A DNA stretch of 13,668 nt from an uncultured Haemophilus sp. (GTDB taxonomy: Bacteria; Pseudomonadota; Gammaproteobacteria; Enterobacterales; Pasteurellaceae), in the NCBI GenBank assembly GCA_902481695.1, contig CABSXY010000028.1:1-13668 (forward strand), read 5' to 3'. Both the position numbers and the translations under genes were made by a program. Under the pieces are notes generated by a model. The model was not told the DNA's origin and searched no databases. It saw nothing but the letters and a program-made list of their open reading frames with translations. Position 1 is the first letter of the stretch. Each line of letters begins with the position of its first letter. Positions 6,718 to 12,636 of the stretch are shown in pieces.

Positions 6718-6930
6718 TTATTTTGTACCTGGGATTTTGAAACGGCTGTTAAAGCGTTCAACACGACCACCAGTATCAACAACACGTTGTTTACCAGTGT
6801 AGAATGGGTGGCAGCTACCGCACACATCAAGGTTGATGTCTTTGCCTAAAGTTGAACGAGTTTTGATCACGTTACCGCAAGAACAAGTTGCAGTGATCTC
6901 TTTATATTCTGGATGAATACCTTGTTTCAT
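6718..6930 (-). CDS. rpmE: Large ribosomal subunit protein bL31 (zinc-binding, C+ form)
   Basis: This is a 70-residue protein beginning MKQGIHPEYKEITATCSCGN, typical of bL31. Four cysteines in a CxC...CxxC arrangement (Cys16, Cys18, Cys37, Cys40) mark the zinc-holding type, as opposed to the cysteine-less RpmE2 paralogue made under zinc shortage. bL31 bridges the 50S central protuberance and the 30S head. The ATG at 6930 has GAGG six bases upstream; an in-frame ATG four codons earlier (6942) is rejected because homologues begin MKQGIHP and the ribosome site fits only the shorter form. The gene is monocistronic, with its own terminator, a strong promoter and a long leader of about 90 nt, and is divergent from mutY. 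Confidence 0.97.
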   Translation of the reverse strand: MKQGIHPEYKEITATCSCGNVIKTRSTLGKDINLDVCGSCHPFYTGKQRVVDTGGRVERFNSRFKIPGTK

Positions 6931-7021
6931 AGAAAACCTCAAATTGAAGCCACGCCGCTATAAATGCTTTCCACTTACACCGCGTGAGTTAATAATCGCC
7001 GACAATCCGGCACCAAATAGA
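6931..7021 (-). promoter_or_regulatory. rpmE 5' leader, possible bL31 autoregulatory structure
   Basis: The leader of about 90 nt contains a GCCG/CGGC hairpin (7011-7008 with 7001-6998) and a longer-range CACGC/GCGTG pairing (6986-6982 with 6955-6951) closing a large loop upstream of the ribosome site. bL31 represses its own synthesis through its leader in E. coli, so such structure is expected, but equivalence to the known leader was not tested. Confidence 0.45.
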
Positions 7022-7027
7022 CTGCGA

Positions 7028-7055
7028 ATTATACTGAAAAAATCAAATTGATCAA
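7028..7055 (-). promoter_or_regulatory. Predicted rpmE promoter
   Basis: On the minus strand, -35 TTGATC (7055-7050), a 16-bp spacer and a perfect -10 TATAAT (7033-7028) predict transcription starting near 7021. Confidence 0.72.
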
Positions 7056-7078
7056 GAGGTGTGCTTTAGTGATAGAAT
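7048..7078 (+). promoter_or_regulatory. Possible mutY operon promoter
   Basis: TTGATC (7048-7053) and TAGAAT (7073-7078) are -35/-10-like, but the 19-bp spacer is long. The -35 uses the same palindrome, TTGATCAA, as the divergent rpmE promoter. Confidence 0.35.
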
Positions 7079-7104
7079 CATCGCAAAATTTTTGCTTATT
7101 TTTG

Positions 7105-7113
7105 ACCGCACTT
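7105..7113 (-). repeat. DNA uptake signal in the mutY leader
   Basis: This is an exact AAGTGCGGT on the minus strand, ending only two bases before the AGGA ribosome site of mutY (7116-7119). It has no inverted partner, so it is not a terminator. Confidence 0.85.
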
Positions 7114-7123
7114 TAGGAAAGTT

Positions 7124-8242
7124 ATGTTCGCCCAATCCTCTGTTGATGCCCCTTTTGCCCATTCTGTTTTAAAATGGTATGAAAAGTTTGGGCGTAAAAA
7201 TTTGCCTTGGCAGCAAAATAAAACCCTTTATGGTGTTTGGCTTTCTGAAGTAATGTTACAACAAACCCAAGTTTCTACTGTTATTCCTTATTTTGAACGC
7301 TTTATCAAAACCTTTCCTAATGTGATCGCACTGGCTAATGCATCACAAGATGAAGTGTTGCATTTATGGACAGGGCTAGGCTATTACGCACGTGCGAGAA
7401 ATTTACATAAAGCTGCTCAAACAATCAGAGATGAATATCAAGGCGAATTTCCTACAAAATTTGAGCAAGTTTGGGCATTAACAGGTGTGGGGCGATCGAC
7501 GGCTGGCGCAATTTTATCTTCGGTGCAAAATCAGCCTTACCCGATTTTAGACGGCAATGTAAAACGCGTCCTTTCTCGTTATTTTGCTGTTGAAGGTTGG
7601 CCTGGCGAGAAGAAAGTCGAAAATCAATTATGGCAATTGAGCGAACAGGTTACACCAACAACGAGAGTGGCGGAATTTAATCAAGCGATGATGGACATCG
7701 GTTCGGCTATTTGTACTCGAACAAAACCTAAATGCGATCTTTGTCCTTTAAGTAAAGATTGTTTAGCCAATAAACTCGAAAAGTGGGCGGAATTTCCTGG
7801 AAAGAAACCCAAAAAATCATTGCCAGAAAAGCAGAGCTATTTTTTGATTTTATCTTATCAAGGAAAAATCTGGTTGGAACAGCGTGAAAGCAAAGGCTTA
7901 TGGGGCGGATTGTATTGTTTCCCTCAGTTTGAGGATAAACAAACATTGCTGAGTTATCTGAAAGAACAAGGGATTACTGAGTATCAAGAATGGGTAACTT
8001 TTCGTCATACCTTTAGCCATTTTCACTTAGACATTCATCCGATTTATGTCAAAATCGATCGAAAATCGGAAGAGGGCGATCGTTCAGATTGGAAAAAATT
8101 GTCAGAAAAAGGAAAAGAATCTCAATCTGGTCTATTAAGTGCGGTCAAATATTGGTATGATCCAACGTCACCTGAACAGATCGGGTTAGCTCAGCCTGTG
8201 AAAAATTTATTAACGCAATTTGTAAGGAATTATTATGGCTAG
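7124..8242 (+). CDS. mutY: MutY, adenine DNA glycosylase
   Basis: This 372-residue base-excision repair enzyme removes adenine mispaired with 8-oxoguanine. Order of parts: the N-terminal catalytic core with SEVMLQQTQV (catalytic Glu42), the helix-hairpin-helix LTGVGRSTAGAIL, and LDGNVKRV with the catalytic Asp143. The [4Fe-4S] cluster cysteines follow (C197-x6-C204-x2-C207-x5-C213), then a C-terminal NUDIX-like domain that reads 8-oxoG (WLEQR, GLWGGLYCFPQF, FRHTFSHFHLDI). All key residues are present. Relative to E. coli MutY from memory, the C-terminal domain has about 18 extra, polar, lysine-rich residues (roughly 314-335), next to an uptake signal read as Ser-Ala-Val. The ATG at 7124 has AGGA just upstream. 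It overlaps yggX by 8 bp and starts the mutY-yggX-mltC operon, an order also found in enterobacteria. Confidence 0.97.
   Translation: MFAQSSVDAPFAHSVLKWYEKFGRKNLPWQQNKTLYGVWLSEVMLQQTQVSTVIPYFERFIKTFPNVIALANASQDEVLHLWTGLGYYARARNLHKAAQTIRDEYQGEFPTKFEQVWALTGVGRSTAGAILSSVQNQPYPILDGNVKRVLSRYFAVEGWPGEKKVENQLWQLSEQVTPTTRVAEFNQAMMDIGSAICTRTKPKCDLCPLSKDCLANKLEKWAEFPGKKPKKSLPEKQSYFLILSYQGKIWLEQRESKGLWGGLYCFPQFEDKQTLLSYLKEQGITEYQEWVTFRHTFSHFHLDIHPIYVKIDRKSEEGDRSDWKKLSEKGKESQSGLLSAVKYWYDPTSPEQIGLAQPVKNLLTQFVRNYYG
8137..8145 (+). repeat. DNA uptake signal inside mutY
   Basis: This is an exact AAGTGCGGT on the sense strand, read as Ser-Ala-Val. It sits at the end of the apparent insertion in the C-terminal domain of MutY. 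Confidence 0.85.
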
Positions 8243-8507
8243 AACCGTTTTTTGCGAATATTTGAAACAAGATGCGGAAGGGTTGGATTTTCAACTGTAT
8301 CCCGGTGAATTAGGTAAACGTATTTTTAATTCGATTAGTAAACAAGCATGGGGCGAATGGATTAAAAAACAAACCATGTTAGTGAACGAGAAAAAACTCA
8401 ATATGATGAATGCCGAACATCGCAAATTATTAGAAGAAGAAATGGTGAATTTCTTATTTGAAGGCAAAGATGTGCATATTGAAGGTTACGTTCCCCCATC
8501 TAAATAA
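8235..8507 (+). CDS. yggX: YggX, probable Fe(2+)-trafficking protein
   Basis: This is a 90-residue cytosolic protein of the YggX family, recognised from MARTVFCEYLKQDAEGLDFQ, YPGELGKRIF, the SKQAWGEWIKKQTMLVNEKK core and the HRKLLEEEMVNFLFEG C-terminal helix. The conserved Cys7 is present. In Salmonella and E. coli YggX protects iron-sulphur enzymes from oxidative damage and lowers oxidative mutagenesis. That fits co-expression with MutY, itself an iron-sulphur repair enzyme for oxidised DNA. The start codon lies within the end of mutY (8-bp overlap) with AAGGA upstream, so the two are probably translationally coupled. The biochemical role in iron trafficking is a literature proposal and not something the sequence proves. 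Confidence 0.95.
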   Translation: MARTVFCEYLKQDAEGLDFQLYPGELGKRIFNSISKQAWGEWIKKQTMLVNEKKLNMMNAEHRKLLEEEMVNFLFEGKDVHIEGYVPPSK

Positions 8508-8516
8508 CAAAAGATT

Positions 8517-9596
8517 ATGAAAAAGTATTTATTATTGGCGCTACTTCCGCTTTTGTATGCTTGTAGCGATTCGCCAACCCACCGACGTGGCATTAATTAT
8601 GACGAAGTGTTTTCGAAAGACACGCAAGGTTTAGATATTTTAACTGGTCAATTTTCCCATAATATCGATCGTATTTGGGGGGTAAATGAGCTTTTAGTGG
8701 CGAGTCGTAAAGACTACGTGAAATACACAGACTCTTTCTATACGCGTAGCCACGTGAGCTTTGATGAAGGTACAATTATTGTTGAAACTCAACAAGACCT
8801 TAATCGCTTACACAATGCGATTGTCCATACTTTATTGATGGGTTCCGATGCGAAAGGGATCGACTTATTTGCTTCTGGCGATGTACCGATTAGTACGCGT
8901 CCTTTCTTATTAGGTCAGGTTGTGGATAACAATGGTCAGCAAATTGCTAACCAAGTGATTGCAAGTAACTTTGCGACTTATTTAATCCAAAATAAATTAC
9001 AAACTCGCCGCTTACAAAATGGTAACACCGTGCAATTTGTGGTGATCTCAATGATTGCAAACCACGTTGAAGTGCGTGCACAAAAATATATTCCATTAGT
9101 CCGTAAAGCCGCAGAACGCTATGGTATTGATGAAAGCTTGATTTTAGGTATTATGCAAACAGAATCCAGCTTCAACCCGTATGCGATTAGTTATGCGAAT
9201 GCAATCGGCTTAATGCAAGTGGTACCAAGCACAGCAGGTCGCGATGTGTTTGCGATGAAAGGTAAAGGTGGACAACCATCTGCACGTTACCTTTATGATC
9301 CTGCAAATAACATTGATGCGGGTGTCTCTTACTTATGGATTCTGCAAAATCAATATTTAGATGGTATTACGAACCCTACCTCTAAACGTTTTGCAATGAT
9401 TTCTGCTTATAACAGTGGTGCAGGTGCAGTATTACGTGTATTCGATGAGGATAAAGATGAGGCGATCTATAAGATCAACCAGATGTATCCTGAACAGGTA
9501 TATCGTATCTTAACGACCGCACATCCATCATCACAAGCAAGAAACTACTTGTTGAAAGTGGATGCAGCACAGAAGAAATTCCGTGTAAGACGATAA
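8517..9596 (+). CDS. mltC: MltC, membrane-bound lytic murein transglycosylase C
   Basis: This is a 359-residue lipoprotein. A short hydrophobic leader ends in the lipobox LYAC, giving lipidated Cys16; the following Ser would direct it to the outer membrane. An MltC-type N-terminal domain (to about residue 190) precedes a lysozyme-like SLT domain with YGIDESLILGIMQTESSFNP, where Glu216 is the catalytic acid. Further conserved blocks are IGLMQVVPSTAGRDVF, LYDPANNIDAGVSYL and AMISAYNSGAGAVLRVF. The enzyme cleaves the MurNAc-GlcNAc bond of peptidoglycan to leave 1,6-anhydro ends and acts in wall turnover. It starts 9 bases after yggX, with only a weak purine stretch (AAAAGA) before the ATG, so it probably depends on coupling to yggX. 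It is the last gene of the mutY operon and a terminator follows. Confidence 0.96.
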   Translation: MKKYLLLALLPLLYACSDSPTHRRGINYDEVFSKDTQGLDILTGQFSHNIDRIWGVNELLVASRKDYVKYTDSFYTRSHVSFDEGTIIVETQQDLNRLHNAIVHTLLMGSDAKGIDLFASGDVPISTRPFLLGQVVDNNGQQIANQVIASNFATYLIQNKLQTRRLQNGNTVQFVVISMIANHVEVRAQKYIPLVRKAAERYGIDESLILGIMQTESSFNPYAISYANAIGLMQVVPSTAGRDVFAMKGKGGQPSARYLYDPANNIDAGVSYLWILQNQYLDGITNPTSKRFAMISAYNSGAGAVLRVFDEDKDEAIYKINQMYPEQVYRILTTAHPSSQARNYLLKVDAAQKKFRVRR

Positions 9597-9612
9597 TTTC
9601 AGTGATGAAATA

Positions 9613-9646
9613 TAATGCCCGAAAGAATTTTCGGGCATTATTTTTT
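9613..9646 (+). terminator. Terminator of the mutY-yggX-mltC operon
   Basis: A perfect 12-bp stem (9613-9624 with 9629-9640) has a 4-base loop and is followed by six T residues. Confidence 0.94.
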
Positions 9647-9650
9647 GAGA

Positions 9651-9659
9651 AAGTGCGGT
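9651..9659 (+). repeat. Intergenic DNA uptake signal
   Basis: This is an exact AAGTGCGGT followed by TATTTTT, placed just after the mltC terminator. The rest of the mltC to tRNA gap (to 9759) is AT-rich, and I see nothing else in it. Confidence 0.88.
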
Positions 9660-9759
9660 TATTTTTGATTGAGTTTTATAAAATACGTTCTTTTTATAGT
9701 CGTTTTGGTTATTAACCACTCAAACACACCAACTTTTTTACTTTTTTTGAATTTAATTG

Positions 9760-9788
9760 TTGACCGATACCCGAAAAAATAGTTTAAT
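9760..9788 (+). promoter_or_regulatory. Promoter of the tRNA-Phe/tRNA-Asn operon
   Basis: TTGACC (9760-9765), a 17-bp spacer and TTTAAT (9783-9788) form a strong sigma-70 promoter. The sequence after the -10 is unusually GC-rich for this window (ACGCTCCG), like the discriminator of stringently controlled stable-RNA promoters. Confidence 0.75.
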
Positions 9789-9824
9789 ACGCTCCGTTGT
9801 CAGGCAGTAGCCAATAACGATAAC

Positions 9825-9900
9825 GCCTCGATAGCTCAGTCGGTAGAGCAGGGGATTGAAAATCCCCGTGTCGGTGGTTCGATTCCGCCTCGAGGCACCA
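9825..9900 (+). tRNA. tRNA-Phe (anticodon GAA)
   Basis: This 76-nt cloverleaf includes an encoded CCA. The acceptor GCCTCGA pairs with TCGAGGC, the D-arm is AGCTC...GAGC, the anticodon stem GGGGA/TCCCC carries GAA at 9858-9860, and the T-arm contains GGTTCGATTCC. It is nearly identical to E. coli tRNA-Phe outside the acceptor and T stems. Confidence 0.98.
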
Positions 9901-9902
9901 TT

Positions 9903-9978
9903 TCCTCCTTAGTTCAGTCGGTAGAACGGTGGACTGTTAATCCATATGTCGCAGGTTCGAGTCCCGCAGGAGGAGCCA
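9903..9978 (+). tRNA. tRNA-Asn (anticodon GTT)
   Basis: This 76-nt cloverleaf includes an encoded CCA. The acceptor TCCTCCT pairs with AGGAGGA, the anticodon GTT is at 9936-9938, and the T-arm contains GGTTCGAGTCC. It starts two bases after tRNA-Phe, so both are cut from one precursor. GTT anticodons are a queuosine substrate (tRNA-Asn), which links it to the yhhQ region in function only. Confidence 0.98.
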
Positions 9979-9987
9979 AATTCTGAG

Positions 9988-10017
9988 AAGCCGCTAAAGT
10001 AATTTAGCGGCTTTTTT
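9988..10017 (+). terminator. Terminator of the tRNA operon
   Basis: A perfect 11-bp stem (9988-9998 with 10003-10013) with a GTAA loop runs directly into a T-tract. Confidence 0.94.
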
Positions 10018-10049
10018 CTTTCTAGTTTCAATATTTCCTAATCTTCATA

Positions 10050-10079
10050 TAGACAATTCCAATCACATCAATTTATAGC
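10050..10079 (+). promoter_or_regulatory. Possible gor promoter
   Basis: TAGACA (10050-10055), an 18-bp spacer and TATAGC (10074-10079) are a moderate sigma-70 match, about 60 bases before the gor start. Confidence 0.4.
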
Positions 10080-10141
10080 TTTCTCGTTCAGTTTTAGGCA
10101 AAATAGAGAAAAATTCCAACGAGTAAAAAAGGATAATGAAA

Positions 10142-11512
10142 ATGACTAAACATTATGATTATATTGCGATCGGTGGCGGTTCCGGCGGGATTGCCTCAAT
10201 TAACCGTGCGGCAAGCTATGGCAAAAAATGTGCAATTATTGAAGCAAAACATCTCGGTGGTACTTGCGTAAATGTAGGTTGTGTACCGAAAAAAGTGATG
10301 TTCTATGGTGCACAAGTTGCAGAAGCTATTAATAGCTATGCACCAGCTTATGGTTTTGATGTAGAAGTGAAAAAGTTTGATTACGCGAAATTAGTCGAGA
10401 GTCGTCAAGCTTATATCAGTCGTATTCATTCGTCTTACAATAATGTATTAGCGAAAAATAATGTGGATGTTTTAAATGGTTTTGCGCGTTTTAAAGATGC
10501 GAAAACGATTGAAGTGAGCTATGCAGATGGTTCAACCGAATTAGTGACTGCCGATCATATCTTAATTGCGACGGGTGGCCGCCCAAGTATTCCAGCGGTA
10601 AAAGGCGCAGAATATGGGATTGATTCAAATGGTGTATTTGCTTTAAATGAATTACCAAAACGTGTTGCAGTCGTAGGAGCGGGTTATATTGCCGTTGAAT
10701 TAGCGGGTGTTTTAAATAGCTTAGGTAGCGAAACACATTTATTTGTGCGTCAACATGCCCCATTGCGTAATCAAGATCCATTGATTGTCGAAACTTTACT
10801 TGAAGTGTTAGCACAAGATGGTATCCAATTACATACCAAAGCGTTGCCAGAAGAAGTGGTGAAAAATGCGGATGGTTCGCTTACCTTGAAATTACAAGAT
10901 GGCCGAGAAACTACAGTGGATACGTTAATTTGGGCGATTGGTCGTGAACCTGCTACTGATGTGATTAATCTTGAAGTAACAGGCGTGAAAACCAATTCGC
11001 GTGGACAAATTATTGTCGATAAATACCAAAATACAAACGTACCTGGTATTTATGCAGTGGGTGATATTATCGAAGGTGGTATTGAATTAACACCGGTTGC
11101 TGTGGCGGCAGGTCGTCGTTTGTCCGAGCGTTTATTCAATAACAAACCGAATGAGCATTTAGATTACAACCTTGTGCCAACCGTCGTGTTTAGCCATCCA
11201 CCAATCGGTACAGTCGGTTTAACTGAACCACAAGCGATTGAGCAATATGGCGAAGAAAATGTGAAAGTGTATAAATCTTCTTTCACGGCAATGTACACCG
11301 CGGTTACTGAACATCGTCAACCTTGCCGAATGAAATTAGTGTGTGTCGGTAAAGACGAAAAAATCGTAGGCTTACACGGCATTGGTTTTGGTGTGGATGA
11401 AATGATTCAAGGTTTTGCGGTGGCAATCAAAATGGGTGCAACTAAAGCAGACTTTGATAATACGGTGGCAATTCACCCAACAGGTTCAGAAGAATTTGTC
11501 ACAATGCGTTAA
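10142..11512 (+). CDS. gor: Glutathione-disulfide reductase
   Basis: This is a 456-residue cytosolic NADPH-dependent flavoenzyme that reduces GSSG to glutathione. The FAD-binding motif GGGSGG is at residues 11-16. The redox disulfide is Cys42/Cys47 in GGTCVNVGCVPKK. The NADPH-binding domain has GAGYIAVELAGVL followed by an arginine-containing FVRQHAPLR, typical of NADPH and not NADH users. The second FAD motif is GIYAVGD, and the C-terminal catalytic HPTGSEE supplies His445 and Glu450 from the partner subunit of the dimer. The ATG at 10142 is preferred to the one two codons earlier (10136), because AGGA (10130-10133) is only two bases from the first ATG and eight from the second; the resulting length equals that of H. 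influenzae Gor as I recall it. It is monocistronic and convergent with the amidotransferase gene. Haemophilus uses imported glutathione for peroxide defence. Confidence 0.97.
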   Translation: MTKHYDYIAIGGGSGGIASINRAASYGKKCAIIEAKHLGGTCVNVGCVPKKVMFYGAQVAEAINSYAPAYGFDVEVKKFDYAKLVESRQAYISRIHSSYNNVLAKNNVDVLNGFARFKDAKTIEVSYADGSTELVTADHILIATGGRPSIPAVKGAEYGIDSNGVFALNELPKRVAVVGAGYIAVELAGVLNSLGSETHLFVRQHAPLRNQDPLIVETLLEVLAQDGIQLHTKALPEEVVKNADGSLTLKLQDGRETTVDTLIWAIGREPATDVINLEVTGVKTNSRGQIIVDKYQNTNVPGIYAVGDIIEGGIELTPVAVAAGRRLSERLFNNKPNEHLDYNLVPTVVFSHPPIGTVGLTEPQAIEQYGEENVKVYKSSFTAMYTAVTEHRQPCRMKLVCVGKDEKIVGLHGIGFGVDEMIQGFAVAIKMGATKADFDNTVAIHPTGSEEFVTMR

Positions 11513-11524
11513 TTGCAGATAAAG

Positions 11525-11566
11525 AAAGTGCGGTCAAAACTTCTGATGTTTTTGACCGCACTTTTT
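11525..11566. terminator. Shared dyad uptake-signal terminator between gor and the amidotransferase gene
   Basis: A perfect 15-bp stem (11525-11539 with 11550-11564) and a 10-base loop are formed by two exact inverted uptake signals (11526-11534 plus, 11555-11563 minus), with T-rich exits on both strands. It lies between two convergent stops. Confidence 0.93.
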
Positions 11567-11580
11567 ATTGTGATTTGTTA

Positions 11581-12408
11581 TTAGGCTGCTGCGCGATTGC
11601 CTAATGTACCATCATCTTCCATTTCTTTAGCCACACCGACGACCTCAGCAATTTTGTCTCCTTCTTTGAAGAATACGAAACCACCATGTTCCATTTTGAC
11701 CCAAGGTTCATCTTTGGTGAGCGGGAACGTCGTAATGATGGTGACTTTGTCGCCATCTTTTGCGTAATCATTAAAATCAATGACGCCATCATCATCAATG
11801 CGGTGCGCTTTACCAAAAGGAGCTTTACGTGTTAAGTAATGCAAATTGGTTGAGCAGTGGGCAATCATCCATTCTCCGTTTGAAAGAATGAAGTTAAAGG
11901 TGCCTTTTTGTGAGAGCTCTTTGGTAATGTCTTGGATAGCTTCAAAAATTTCCATTTCAGACGGTTTGCGACGGAAGCGATTTTTCAAGTATTCCGCCAT
12001 ATAACAAAAGGCTGCTTCTGAATCCGTTGAGCCAATGGGTTGGCAGAAACTCTCAGACATATCTGGCACATCTTTTAAATTACCGTTGTGAGCAAACACC
12101 CAGTTTTGTCCCCAAATTTCACGAATAAAGGGATGAGTGTTTTCAATGGTGACGCCACCTTGCGTTGCCTTACGAATGTGAGCAATCACATTGAGCGATT
12201 TAATTTTGTATTGTTTTACACAATCCGCAATAGGAGATTGAGAGGCTGCATGGTTATCGCGAAAAATACGCACACCACGACCTTCAAAAAAAGCGATACC
12301 GAAGCCATCTGAATGGCAGTCGGTAAGACCCGCACGACGACGGAAACCTTCAAAAGAAAAGACAATATCCGTCGGCGTATTGCAGTTCATTCCAAGTAAT
12401 TGACACAT
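11581..12408 (-). CDS. yafJ: YafJ-type class II glutamine amidotransferase
   Basis: This 275-residue protein has an N-terminal-nucleophile glutaminase fold. Cys2, exposed after Met removal, is the nucleophile. SDGFGIAFF (33-41), HIRKATQG (77-84, with Arg79 expected to bind the glutamine carboxylate), NTHPF, AHNGNL (106-111, Asn108/Gly109 forming the oxyanion hole) and GSTDSEAAF are the characteristic elements. It resembles E. coli YafJ and, from memory, H. influenzae HI_1037. The family releases ammonia from glutamine, but no synthase domain is fused and the acceptor substrate is not known; the related EgtC acts in ergothioneine synthesis, of which there is no sign here. The start at 12408 is preceded by AGGA. 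It is probably monocistronic: the upstream plsB has its own terminator, and the shared terminator follows. Confidence 0.88.
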   Translation of the reverse strand: MCQLLGMNCNTPTDIVFSFEGFRRRAGLTDCHSDGFGIAFFEGRGVRIFRDNHAASQSPIADCVKQYKIKSLNVIAHIRKATQGGVTIENTHPFIREIWGQNWVFAHNGNLKDVPDMSESFCQPIGSTDSEAAFCYMAEYLKNRFRRKPSEMEIFEAIQDITKELSQKGTFNFILSNGEWMIAHCSTNLHYLTRKAPFGKAHRIDDDGVIDFNDYAKDGDKVTIITTFPLTKDEPWVKMEHGGFVFFKEGDKIAEVVGVAKEMEDDGTLGNRAAA

Positions 12409-12472
12409 AAATTCCTACAACTTATTTTTATATTTTTATAACCTTATAATGTGTGCTGATTTAACACCATAA

Positions 12473-12498
12473 TGTGATTAAATTCAAGATGGATCACA
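12473..12498. promoter_or_regulatory. Weak CRP-like half-sites upstream of the amidotransferase gene
   Basis: TGTGA (12473-12477) and TCACA (12494-12498) are perfect CRP half-sites but are 16 bases apart instead of 6. Each has only a poor partner at the right spacing. The rest of this 228-base gap (12409-12582) is AT-rich, and no firm promoter could be assigned in it. Confidence 0.2.
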
Positions 12499-12582
12499 AA
12501 GGATTTTTAGAAGAAAATGTTACATAAAATAACCTGAGAATCTTTCTGATCTAAAGGTTAGGGATGAGCATTTTATTAAGTC

Positions 12583-12609
12583 AATAAAAAAGGCGTGGTA
12601 AACACGCCT
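12583..12609 (-). terminator. plsB terminator
   Basis: On the minus strand, AGGCGTG (12609-12603), a 5-base loop and CACGCCT (12597-12591) form a GC-rich stem followed by TTTTTTATT. Confidence 0.93.
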
Positions 12610-12613
12610 CTTG

Positions 12614-12633
12614 TTATCTCTTTTAAGAGATAA
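12614..12633 (-). repeat. AT-rich hairpin directly after the plsB stop codon
   Basis: Perfect 9-bp arms TTATCTCTT/AAGAGATAA, with two bases between them, begin three bases after the stop and precede the GC-rich terminator hairpin. It may stabilise the 3' end or be incidental. Confidence 0.5.
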
Positions 12634-12636
12634 AGA

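Noticed and set aside
9825..9978. tRNA genes as integration site for a mobile element
   Set aside because: There is no integrase gene, no duplicated tRNA 3' end and no foreign-looking sequence; flanks are ordinary core genes.
10049..10086. OxyR-type ATAG-N7-CTAT series upstream of gor
   Set aside because: Only the first ATAG is exact; the following tetrads (CAAT, ATTT, and a last one that does not match) are too poor to support a binding site.
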